Shown one piece after another: positions 53,759 through 61,679 of a stretch of DNA of 64,000 bases. Every line of letters starts with the position of its first letter. Positions within the stretch are counted from its first letter, which is position 1. The notes under the pieces were generated by a model. It was not told the DNA's origin. It made no database searches and saw only the letters and a list, made by a program, of their open reading frames with translations. The translations under genes were made by a program, and so were the position numbers. The DNA is from Streptococcus mitis (GTDB lineage Bacteria > Bacillota > Bacilli > Lactobacillales > Streptococcaceae). Location: the NCBI GenBank assembly GCA_001560895.1, contig CP014326.1, positions 818,001 to 882,000 of the forward strand, in the 5' to 3' direction.

Positions 53759-54668
53759 ATAGCACAATGTGTCTTAGTATTTTTTCATGAGGGATAGAAG
53801 CATTTATATAACTGTTTTTGTATTTTTTAAATGGCCCAAGATAATAAATAGTGAGTTCTTTCTTCTTTTTGTCAGCCTTTTTTAAAGTTTCTAGTCTTTG
53901 TTTGACTCCTTGTTGATTAGCTAGGCTCTCATTAATTATGAATGTTGGAGGTATTATTAAGTTGTCCATTTGGCAACTTTGTTTGATTCTAATTAAAAAA
54001 TAAGAATCTTTTTCTTGATCAGCTTTAACGTATCGAACCGTAGCTTTTGCAAAGTAAACTTTTGTTTCATGCTCGTTGATGAGTGAGTTATTATCTAAAT
54101 TTTGAAAGTACAAGTCAAGATTTAATTTGTTTCCTGAAGAATCTAAAAAGGTATATTTTTCTCCAGATTTAAACTCTTTATAAAGTTGAACCAGACGACT
54201 TAGAGATTTTACATGACTATTGAAGGTCTTTTCCGATATGTTATTAGAAGTAGTAGATTTTTTCGACCTTATTTCAGTTGAGACTTGTTCTTCTGTTTTT
54301 AATGAATTAGTTATTTCTGTAAATGTAGCTGTAACCAAATTAATATCTACTTTAACAGTATTTTTGTCCCGTTCAAATGTATAACTTTCTTCTATCGTTG
54401 TTTCCTGCGCCCGTTTCTCATATCGATTTTGTACTACGGGACAGTTGACTGAATGTACTTGGTCAAAGTTACTGGTTCGGAAATGTGGCTCCTTTGTATA
54501 AGGAGACTTACCAAAGTTTATTAGTGTAAGTCCAAATGGACAATTTTTGTCACACTGGAAATTATGCTTGTTTTTCAATATTTTATCTAAAGATAAATTG
54601 TAAGCATCCATTGGTTCAATATTGTGTTCTAATTCAATGCTGTATGCTTCGGGGTATGTATATGACAT
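53748..54668 (-). CDS. Lone minus-strand gene with an N-terminal zinc-binding-like domain; putative cargo
   Basis: The 306-residue protein is the only clear minus-strand gene in this part of the element. Near the N-terminus there is a CxxxC (CDKNC, about residues 39-43), then KEPHFRT and HSVNC (about 60-75): a Cys-Cys...His...Cys set like the small zinc-binding domain at the start of CoiA-type and some nuclease proteins. The middle and C-terminal parts (about 150-306) are mixed alpha/beta and lysine-rich, with no catalytic motif I can name. It has its own promoter (54725-54752) and AGAGGT site. It could be a defence, antidefence or entry-control gene; this is inferred from its placement. Confidence 0.7.
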   Translation of the reverse strand: MSYTYPEAYSIELEHNIEPMDAYNLSLDKILKNKHNFQCDKNCPFGLTLINFGKSPYTKEPHFRTSNFDQVHSVNCPVVQNRYEKRAQETTIEESYTFERDKNTVKVDINLVTATFTEITNSLKTEEQVSTEIRSKKSTTSNNISEKTFNSHVKSLSRLVQLYKEFKSGEKYTFLDSSGNKLNLDLYFQNLDNNSLINEHETKVYFAKATVRYVKADQEKDSYFLIRIKQSCQMDNLIIPPTFIINESLANQQGVKQRLETLKKADKKKKELTIYYLGPFKKYKNSYINASIPHEKILRHIVLSSS

Positions 54669-54724
54669 ATCTTACCTCTTTCTTCTAATATTAAATTATC
54701 TCTTTCAGAGTTTATCTACCAACT

Positions 54725-54752
54725 ATTATAACATTAAAACATATCACTTCAA
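54725..54752 (-). promoter_or_regulatory. Own promoter of the minus-strand gene
   Basis: Read on the minus strand: TTGAAG (54752-54747), 16-bp spacer, consensus TATAAT (54730-54725) preceded by TGT (extended -10). It faces into the minus-strand gene, 57 bp from its ATG. Confidence 0.75.
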
Positions 54753-54769
54753 AAATGAAAGGAAAAACT

Positions 54770-56119
54770 GTGAATACATTACCACAAAAACAATTTAAAC
54801 GAATGAAGCGTGAAGTTGAGGAGGAGACTGCACGAGGGATTGGTTATTTTGAGGGGATTTTAGAACATATCCCTTCTTACCCTCTCTCTGAAGCAGTAAA
54901 AGAGTTAGCTTTATCTGGCTGGATTACTCCTCATACAGATGTCATCGATGTCCAGAATATGATTGTTACTGAATCTATAAAATGGATGAATTATCAAGAT
55001 TTCAAAGAAGTTGCCCCCTACTTATTTTCATATCCTCAAGAGCAACGAGAGAAAGATTTATTGGTTCGACCAGTGAAGATCTCCAGAGAGTACTTTGAGG
55101 AATTACAAGTCAATGCAGAAGAATTATTTCACTTGAAACAAGACTTGCTTCAGGTTAATAATCAATTAGATGCTAAGATCCAGGAATTGGAGATGGATCA
55201 GCTACCGAATGGCGATCAGGTCATTGGAGTTGATCTAGAAGCTGAGGAGGTATTGTTACTACGAACTCCAGAAAATGCTCAGGTTGAGGAATGGGAGGTT
55301 CGTAAAGATGGCTTGATTACTGATTATCGTTCCAATCTTTCAGAATCAGCTCAAATTGTAGATGTTTTGTTTGAAATGAAGAATCCAGAGATTGATATGA
55401 TTCTCTACGAAGAAGTAATCAACTATTCTAAGAAAACTTGGCCAGATTCAGAACCCATTCAACTTCCAGAAAATATCAAGGAACTGTTGAATCAAGAGGG
55501 TAAGCTTGATTCCTCATATTATCAAATAGCTCAGTTTGAAACATTAAAACAAGCTTATATTTATGGGATGATTTCACCTAGTTTTCAGGAGCGTTTCCCT
55601 CATTATTCAGATTTCGTTAGGAACTATGTAGAAGATAGAGAACAATATGAGTTTTTTAACTATGGTACAGAAGCCGTTTCACTAGCTCAGGAAATTCTAG
55701 TACCACGTTTAGGAGATATTAACCAAATTTTAGGAACGAATAATCAGGAGTTAATCGTTCAAGAGGTCACTGGATATTCTCAGGGTGAAAGCTGGGAACT
55801 AGCTTATTTACGGGATACAAAGACGGAAGATAGAGAATCCGTTCGGTTTTATCTTGAAAGTGAGATTGGAGCTTGGTATAAGGGAAGTTTGACAGAGTTG
55901 GCTGTTATCCGCTTTGATGATATTGATCTAGAGAAAGGATTTAATGGCCATCAGGAAGCAGTCTATCATATCGACGAGAACTTGTTAATTCATGATAAGC
56001 TAAAACAAGCCCAACTCCATTTTCCTGATTTAAACCGTTTTGTAGTAGCCAAAGAACTTGAGAAAGAACAGACACAAGATATAGTAGCAGAAAAAGAAGG
56101 GGCAGAATTTTCATTGTAG
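54770..56119 (+). CDS. Conserved conjugative-element protein of unknown function
   Basis: I place the start at GTG 54770, six bases after AAAGGA; the in-frame ATG at 54755 lies within that site. The 449-residue soluble protein is acidic, with a helical N-terminal part (about 1-120), a segment on intermediate beta strands (DQVIGVDLEAEEVLLLRTPENAQVEEWEVRKDG) and a C-terminal domain with LTELAVIRFDDIDLEKG and a NLLIHDKL stretch. The latter resembles LPD-type accessory domains of large conjugation polyproteins, but I cannot name it. It precedes the giant primase-ArdC gene by 11 bp and is presumably co-transcribed. Confidence 0.68.
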   Translation: MNTLPQKQFKRMKREVEEETARGIGYFEGILEHIPSYPLSEAVKELALSGWITPHTDVIDVQNMIVTESIKWMNYQDFKEVAPYLFSYPQEQREKDLLVRPVKISREYFEELQVNAEELFHLKQDLLQVNNQLDAKIQELEMDQLPNGDQVIGVDLEAEEVLLLRTPENAQVEEWEVRKDGLITDYRSNLSESAQIVDVLFEMKNPEIDMILYEEVINYSKKTWPDSEPIQLPENIKELLNQEGKLDSSYYQIAQFETLKQAYIYGMISPSFQERFPHYSDFVRNYVEDREQYEFFNYGTEAVSLAQEILVPRLGDINQILGTNNQELIVQEVTGYSQGESWELAYLRDTKTEDRESVRFYLESEIGAWYKGSLTELAVIRFDDIDLEKGFNGHQEAVYHIDENLLIHDKLKQAQLHFPDLNRFVVAKELEKEQTQDIVAEKEGAEFSL

Positions 56120-56130
56120 GGAGGTAACAG

Positions 56131-59100
56131 ATGGCATTAAGCAAAGAGGAAGCCAAAAGATTATCTATTATTTCTGTTGCAGAGCAACTAGGCATAGAGT
56201 TAAAGCGTACAGGAAGCTATAGTTATACCTGGACGGAGCACGATTCATTTGTAATCGATACAAGGAAAAATGAATTTCACTGGAATTCAAGAACTGAATT
56301 TGGGGATGTCATTCAGTTAGTTCAATCCATAAAAGGAGTTTCTTACAAAGAAGCGATGCATTTTTTGGAAACTGGAGAATTTAAACAAGTTAATTCAGAA
56401 GCTCAGACGGCTTCAAAAGAGCCTTTTAGCTATCACTTGGAAAGATATGAGCGTCAGAATTTCAGCGCTTCTAGACGCTATTTGAAGGCACAGAGAGGCC
56501 TTTCAGATGATACGATTAACTTCTTTATTAGCCAAGGCAGTATAGCGGAAGCAATCCGAAAAAAAGGAGACTATTTTGAGCCTGTGATTGTCTTTAAGTA
56601 TAAAGATAACACAGGCTTTTTAGCTGGAGCGAGTCTTCAGGGAATAGTAGAGAATCGGGAATACTATCCTGAACGTGGGCGCTTAAAACAAATTATGAGA
56701 AATTCAGACGGACAACTAGGCTTTTCAATTGATATTGGGAATCCTAAACGTTTAGTATTTGCGGAAGCTCCAATCGATCTAATGAGCTACTATGAGCTTC
56801 ATAAAGATAGTCTTCAGGATGTCCGCTTAGTAGCTATGGATGGAGTAAAAGAAGGAATCATTAGTAGACGGTTTATGGAATTGTATGCAGAGATAAATGA
56901 TAAATCCTATCAAGTCAATCATAATACCGGGAAAGCTCTAGAAGTAGTCGCTAGGACAACGAACTATTTTAAAGACGGTCAGCATCAGGATATGATTACC
57001 TTGGCTGTAGATAATGATATGGCTGGTCATAAATTTATAACTGGTCTGCAGGAAAAGGGGATTCCAGTACAGATTGCGATTCCCCCTATCCTTCAGAGAG
57101 ACCAGGAGAAGGAAGATTGGAATGACTTTCTGAAGAGGGGGAATGAAGCTCCTACGGAGCTGGCGCATGTTTACACAGCAGATGAAAAGTCCTGGCATTA
57201 CCAGGGCTTTTTTGAGAAGGAAATAGCTCTTACAAAAGCGCAAGAGCTAACTGCAGATGATGTAAAAGCTTTTGTGTCAGATAGGCAATTGACAAAGGAA
57301 GAAGTCCGTCAAGAATATCAAACAATCATTAATCAAGAAAGAGGGAGAAAAGATAGTATGTCGGAATCGTACGAGAATGAAACTAAGTATGAAGCAGAGG
57401 ATGTACCAAGTAGTCCTAAAAAAGATGACGGATTCGTTATTCAACCAGAAGCACAGAATATAATTGATTCTGGAGAGGTCAAACAATGGGCTAAACATCC
57501 AAATATCTACTTTGTAAAAGGGCTACGTCAAGTAGCTTTAGAACTGACAGAAGAAGGAAAATTTGAACAATCATCTCAATATCTCCCTAATACGAAGGAG
57601 GAAAGAGAGGTGGTAAACAACTTGTTGTCCAAACAAAAAAAGCAATATGATCAGAGTTCTGAATTGAACATAGACACTAGTCATTTATCTCCCAAAGATG
57701 CAGAATGGCTGAGGCAGAACTGGCATAATATTAGCTTCTCAGTAGAACCTAAAAAACAGATGGTCATTGATGGAGATAAAACGGTAATCTATGAAAAGCC
57801 TTCCGATTCTGTTGGAGATACTTATGAAGCGCAAGAAGAAATTCAGAGCACAGAAAAAGCTCTTGAGACTTCTCAAGAGCAAACAAAGAAGACTGAGAAC
57901 GAATTCGGGGATTTTTCTGAGATTTATCAGAAGGCAGCACCTCTACCTGAAGCGAAACAATCGCAACCTTTGGATGGCTCGTCACCGAACCAAACTCAGT
58001 CTCAATCTTTACTCCATTTTACTATATTGGATGCGGATAAGTCAATTTATAAACAGAATTATCACCCAATTAAAGCAAATGAATTACGAAAGTTGAATCG
58101 TTATGCACCTCAATTGCAACAGACAGCTAATTGGTATTTAAATACGCTAGCAGATAGTAAGGTGTACTATTTTTTTAAAGATGAAGAAGATATTAAAGTA
58201 GTATCTGTTTCTTTTTATAAAGAGAATTTCATGCACCTTACAGGAATTGCGCCAATAAAAGATGACCAAACCCCAGAACAAACACTACTTGATTTTGTGG
58301 AGGGAAGAGGGAGATTTGATAATATTATGATTGCTAATAGGGGAGCAGCATTTGAAAAACTACAAGTGTTACCTGACTTTGAAGCAATTATTGATGCAGG
58401 TTCTTTCTATTTTGATGATTTATCTCAAATTGAAAAATTCAATCGTATTGATTTATCTCAAGCAATCATGTCTGAGGATAAAGATTTGTTGCTTGCGCTA
58501 AGAGATATTGATGGGATTGGAGTTCCTGCTTCTTTGATGAAAGTAAAAGAAACATTATCATATGAGCTAGGAGGAAAAGAAAAGATAATTCTTGGTGTTT
58601 TTCGTGACCGCGACGGTCTAATCGAACAGCTATCGATCAACGAGGATTACATCAAGAATGATGGCAAAGAATTGCAATCGATTATAGAAAATGGCTTGTT
58701 TGAGGCAATTCAACCAAATGAGATTGACAAAAATAACTACAATGTCCGCCTTCAATGGGCAGAAAAGCATGATGGTGGGCCAAGTTTACTTTTTAGTGAA
58801 ACAGAGTTAGTTGATTATCAGTCTTTTGCAACAGAGCTATATAAGCAGAATAATATCTATTACGAAAAGCATCATGCAAGTGTAAGTGATCGAATGAACC
58901 AGGTAGAAGGTGCTTCTTATACTCCTTTTACAAAGGTTCAATTTACTTTATACAGCCCTGATGGTGAACTGATTCAGGATGGTATCCGTTACAATATTGG
59001 TGAGGAGATTAACCCAATCGCTCATAAAGAAAGACTTGGTACACGAGAAATGAGAGAGCATCCAGAACTGATGAAGATAGATGGGGAATTATTTAATCAA

Positions 59101-60732
59101 TATCATCTGGAGAGATTGGTGAGTGAACTAGATATTTCTCAGTTCAGTTACGCTTTGGAAGATACTCCTTATGCAGATCAACTATTATCTCAACTCCCTT
59201 ATGGAGATTTAAAAAACAGTCCCATCGGATTTACAGATAGTAGTCAGGATAGTCGTCTAGGATTTATTTCTTTTGATGGAATGGATAGTGTTGAGGTAGT
59301 CAATTTATCTGCTTGGTTTGAGAAGTTAGGAGTTAGAGATTCGCCTCAAGAACAAGTAGCTCTTGTAGAAAAATGGCAAAAAGAAGTGAATGATTTATCA
59401 GAAAAAGTTGAACAAACTATTGCCAATGTTCGAGAAGAATTTGAAAAATTACAAGTCAAAGATTCGCAAGAGACACTAGATAATCCATATGAAAAAAATT
59501 ATCAGTATAACCGAAAAGATGAGAGAGATCGTGATTTGGATGGTGATGGTATTTCCAATTCTGATGAGATGCTGCAGGGAACAGATCCATACAATAGTGC
59601 TTCTAACCTTCATCAAAAACAGGAAGATCGAGAAAGAAGGACAGATGCTGAAGCGGAAACTGGAGCGATTATCACCGATGCAATTGTTGCTAAAAGTTCA
59701 GAACAAACCATTTCCCAGTTAGTCGCAAATAAAGATACAAAAGCTTTAGCTGAACACTTGAAAGAAGGAATGAAGAACTATTTGGATTCAGAACAGTTTA
59801 AATCATTCTTGGATACGATGAGTAAGTTTCACAACTACTCACTCAACAATATTCATTTGCTGAAGATGCAAAATCCTAATGTTTCCCAAGTTGCAAGTTT
59901 TAATAAATGGAAAACGGATTTTGAAAGAACGGTTAAAAAGGGTTCTAAGGCTCTAAAAATTTGGGTTCCGTATCAAGTGAAAACTAAAATCTCTGCTAAT
60001 CAAAAAGAGTTGAGTTTTTCTCCATCTGAGAATGAGATGGAAGAGAAGGAAGTCACAGTTACTCGATTTAAGTTAGGGAATGTCTTTGATGTTTCTCAAA
60101 CAGAAGGAAAAGAATTACCAAAAGCAATTAATGAATTGACTGGTTCTGTCAAAGATTATGAAGATTTATATCGAGCAGCTAAAGCAGTTTCTATGGATAA
60201 TCAGGTTTCTATCAGTTTTGAAGAAATTAAAAGAGAGGGCGCAAATGGTTATTACTCTCCAAATGAAAATCGAATAGTCATTTCAAAAGGATTGAAGGGG
60301 CAAGAACATATTCTAAAAACAATTTTTCATGAAATGGCTCACTCAGATTTACACAGAGGAACTAATGCACAATATGGGGACGACCAATATCGTAAGCAAG
60401 AATTACAAGCTGAAAGTGTAGCCTATGTCGTAGCTAATCATTTTGGTTTTGATACTAGTAGTTACAGTTTTGGATATTTAGCTATCTGGGCGAAGGATAA
60501 AAATGGCTTTGAAGATATGGTAGAACAACTGCAGATTGTTCAGAAAGAAGCAAAAAGTTTGATTGATCGGATGGATGCAAAGTTAGAACTGGTAAAAAAT
60601 AAAAGCGTAAAGAAAGATAAATTTGCAGATAAACTTCAACAAGCAAAAGAAAAATCTGAGCAGTTAGGTAGTCAAAAGGCGGAGGCTGTAAAGCAGGTGG
60701 AAGAAAAAAAGTCCCTGAGCAGCCCTCGATAA
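56131..60732 (+). CDS. Giant multidomain protein: Toprim primase, PBECR4-like nuclease, calcium-type loop, ArdC antirestriction/zinc protease
   Basis: The 1533-residue protein joins several domains. Residues about 1-400 are a DUF3991/Toprim primase-like module (RTEFGDVIQLVQ, FAEAPIDLMSYY near 208, AVDNDMAGHKF near 291). About 655-850 resembles a PBECR4 toxin-type nuclease (YYFFKDEE, FMHLTGI near 700). A beta-rich LPD-like part (about 930-1090) follows. DLDGDGISNSDE (about 1136) is a thrombospondin-3/EF-type calcium loop. About 1190-1300 is an ArdC-like ssDNA-binding domain (FHNYSLNNIHLLKMQNP) and H1400-E-M-A-H1404 is a zinc metalloprotease site. Such proteins (LtrC-like) enter the recipient with the DNA to prime the second strand and protect it from restriction. 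Domain names are from memory. Confidence 0.85.
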   Translation: MALSKEEAKRLSIISVAEQLGIELKRTGSYSYTWTEHDSFVIDTRKNEFHWNSRTEFGDVIQLVQSIKGVSYKEAMHFLETGEFKQVNSEAQTASKEPFSYHLERYERQNFSASRRYLKAQRGLSDDTINFFISQGSIAEAIRKKGDYFEPVIVFKYKDNTGFLAGASLQGIVENREYYPERGRLKQIMRNSDGQLGFSIDIGNPKRLVFAEAPIDLMSYYELHKDSLQDVRLVAMDGVKEGIISRRFMELYAEINDKSYQVNHNTGKALEVVARTTNYFKDGQHQDMITLAVDNDMAGHKFITGLQEKGIPVQIAIPPILQRDQEKEDWNDFLKRGNEAPTELAHVYTADEKSWHYQGFFEKEIALTKAQELTADDVKAFVSDRQLTKEEVRQEYQTIINQERGRKDSMSESYENETKYEAEDVPSSPKKDDGFVIQPEAQNIIDSGEVKQWAKHPNIYFVKGLRQVALELTEEGKFEQSSQYLPNTKEEREVVNNLLSKQKKQYDQSSELNIDTSHLSPKDAEWLRQNWHNISFSVEPKKQMVIDGDKTVIYEKPSDSVGDTYEAQEEIQSTEKALETSQEQTKKTENEFGDFSEIYQKAAPLPEAKQSQPLDGSSPNQTQSQSLLHFTILDADKSIYKQNYHPIKANELRKLNRYAPQLQQTANWYLNTLADSKVYYFFKDEEDIKVVSVSFYKENFMHLTGIAPIKDDQTPEQTLLDFVEGRGRFDNIMIANRGAAFEKLQVLPDFEAIIDAGSFYFDDLSQIEKFNRIDLSQAIMSEDKDLLLALRDIDGIGVPASLMKVKETLSYELGGKEKIILGVFRDRDGLIEQLSINEDYIKNDGKELQSIIENGLFEAIQPNEIDKNNYNVRLQWAEKHDGGPSLLFSETELVDYQSFATELYKQNNIYYEKHHASVSDRMNQVEGASYTPFTKVQFTLYSPDGELIQDGIRYNIGEEINPIAHKERLGTREMREHPELMKIDGELFNQYHLERLVSELDISQFSYALEDTPYADQLLSQLPYGDLKNSPIGFTDSSQDSRLGFISFDGMDSVEVVNLSAWFEKLGVRDSPQEQVALVEKWQKEVNDLSEKVEQTIANVREEFEKLQVKDSQETLDNPYEKNYQYNRKDERDRDLDGDGISNSDEMLQGTDPYNSASNLHQKQEDRERRTDAEAETGAIITDAIVAKSSEQTISQLVANKDTKALAEHLKEGMKNYLDSEQFKSFLDTMSKFHNYSLNNIHLLKMQNPNVSQVASFNKWKTDFERTVKKGSKALKIWVPYQVKTKISANQKELSFSPSENEMEEKEVTVTRFKLGNVFDVSQTEGKELPKAINELTGSVKDYEDLYRAAKAVSMDNQVSISFEEIKREGANGYYSPNENRIVISKGLKGQEHILKTIFHEMAHSDLHRGTNAQYGDDQYRKQELQAESVAYVVANHFGFDTSSYSFGYLAIWAKDKNGFEDMVEQLQIVQKEAKSLIDRMDAKLELVKNKSVKKDKFADKLQQAKEKSEQLGSQKAEAVKQVEEKKSLSSPR

Positions 60733-60780
60733 TGGAGGCATTAGTCCGTAGGAAGAAAAGCAAAAAAGGAGAAACGGAAG

Positions 60781-61089
60781 ATGATTGAACATCTAAAACA
60801 AGAAACTTTTGATCTTTTAATGGAGATATTTTTTGAGGATGAGGCTACAGATTCGCCAAAAGTGAATGAAGTCAATCAGCACATTTCACGTAAAGAGTGT
60901 CTTTACATTCTTCGTAGAGATATGCGAATTAAAACAAACTATGAGCTAGAAGAAGTAGAAATGTATCCCATTGTACTTAAAGAAATTGAAGGGATGAGTG
61001 ATGAACGATTTGAACAACTAAAAGACGAAATTCTTAAAATGGAGATGGTTGATACAATGGAGCTTCTACTGGAAGACTTAAAAGTTTAG
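60781..61089 (+). CDS. Small acidic protein of unknown function
   Basis: The 102-residue protein is strongly acidic and helical (EIFFEDEATDSPKVNEVNQHI, LKEIEGMSDERFEQLKDEI) with no membrane span. It looks like a DNA mimic by charge, but no family is recognised. AAAAAAGGAGAAACGGAAG precedes the ATG. It follows the giant gene by 48 bp and precedes the candidate oriT. An anti-restriction or relaxosome accessory role is possible. Confidence 0.6.
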   Translation: MIEHLKQETFDLLMEIFFEDEATDSPKVNEVNQHISRKECLYILRRDMRIKTNYELEEVEMYPIVLKEIEGMSDERFEQLKDEILKMEMVDTMELLLEDLKV

Positions 61090-61120
61090 TCAAACTTTTT
61101 CCTCGTGATAGGATAACATT

Positions 61121-61290
61121 CCTGCTTGCAGGGATTAGGGGATTGGGGATTTCCCCAAAGATTTAAAAAGTCAAGAATAGTCAGGGATGGCACCCTGACT
61201 AACTTTGACCTTTTTAAAAACAGCATTTGGGTACCCAAGTGCTAATCTTGCCAGAAGAAAAGGGGGCTAAGCCCCTCAAGCAAAATTGCC
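61121..61290. other. Candidate origin of transfer (oriT): cluster of inverted repeats
   Basis: Five inverted repeats lie in 160 bp just upstream of mobC and the relaxase: CCTGCTTGCAGG (61121-61132), TTGGGGA/TCCCCAA (61143-61158), AGTCAGGG/CCCTGACT (61179-61200) inside a longer stem from about 61162 to 61218, GCATTTGGGTACCCAAGTGC (61223-61242), and GGGGCT/AGCCCC (61263-61275). The motif TTGCCAGAA occurs twice (about 61248 and 61286). The longest stem could instead end the upstream transcript. No nick site is assigned. Confidence 0.55.
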
Positions 61291-61310
61291 AGAATAGAGG
61301 TGAAGATTTT

Positions 61311-61679
61311 TTGAAAAATAAAGAAAAAAGAAAACGAATGATTCAGAAAAAAATTCGTTTAACGGAAGAAGAGGCACGGTTCATTTCAACAAAGGTTGCA
61401 GAATCCGGAATGACAAATTTTAATGCCTTTGCCCGAATTATGTTGATTATGGGTGAGGTCAAAATCTTAAATTTTGAAGAATTGAGAGAACTACGTAAGG
61501 AAATAAATCGGATAGGGGTCAATATAAATCAGGTCGCAAAAAAGGTAAACGAAGATGAACAGGCTAGTCTAAATGAATTGAGTCAGATTCTTGAATTGCA
61601 GAAACATTTGAAATATACAGTCAGCCAATTTATCCAAAAACAGGAAAATCAAACAAAGGAACAAGAGCGATGGTTGTAA
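61311..61679 (+). CDS. MobC-like relaxosome accessory protein
   Basis: I choose TTG 61311, which has GAGGTG eight bases upstream, over the ATG at 61227, which lies in the inverted-repeat region. The resulting 122-residue protein has a basic N-terminus and a ribbon-helix-helix start (IRLTEEEARFISTKVAESGMTNFNAFARIMLI). A MobC signature helix follows (LRELRKEINRIGVNINQVAKKVNE), the standard bacterial mobilisation motif that binds oriT and helps the relaxase. The stop overlaps the relaxase start by ten bases, so the two are coupled. Confidence 0.87.
   Translation: MKNKEKRKRMIQKKIRLTEEEARFISTKVAESGMTNFNAFARIMLIMGEVKILNFEELRELRKEINRIGVNINQVAKKVNEDEQASLNELSQILELQKHLKYTVSQFIQKQENQTKEQERWL

Noticed and set aside
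61227..61310. Extension of the MobC-like protein to the ATG at 61227
   Set aside because: The extra 28 codons run through the inverted repeats of the candidate oriT and no ribosome-binding site precedes that ATG.
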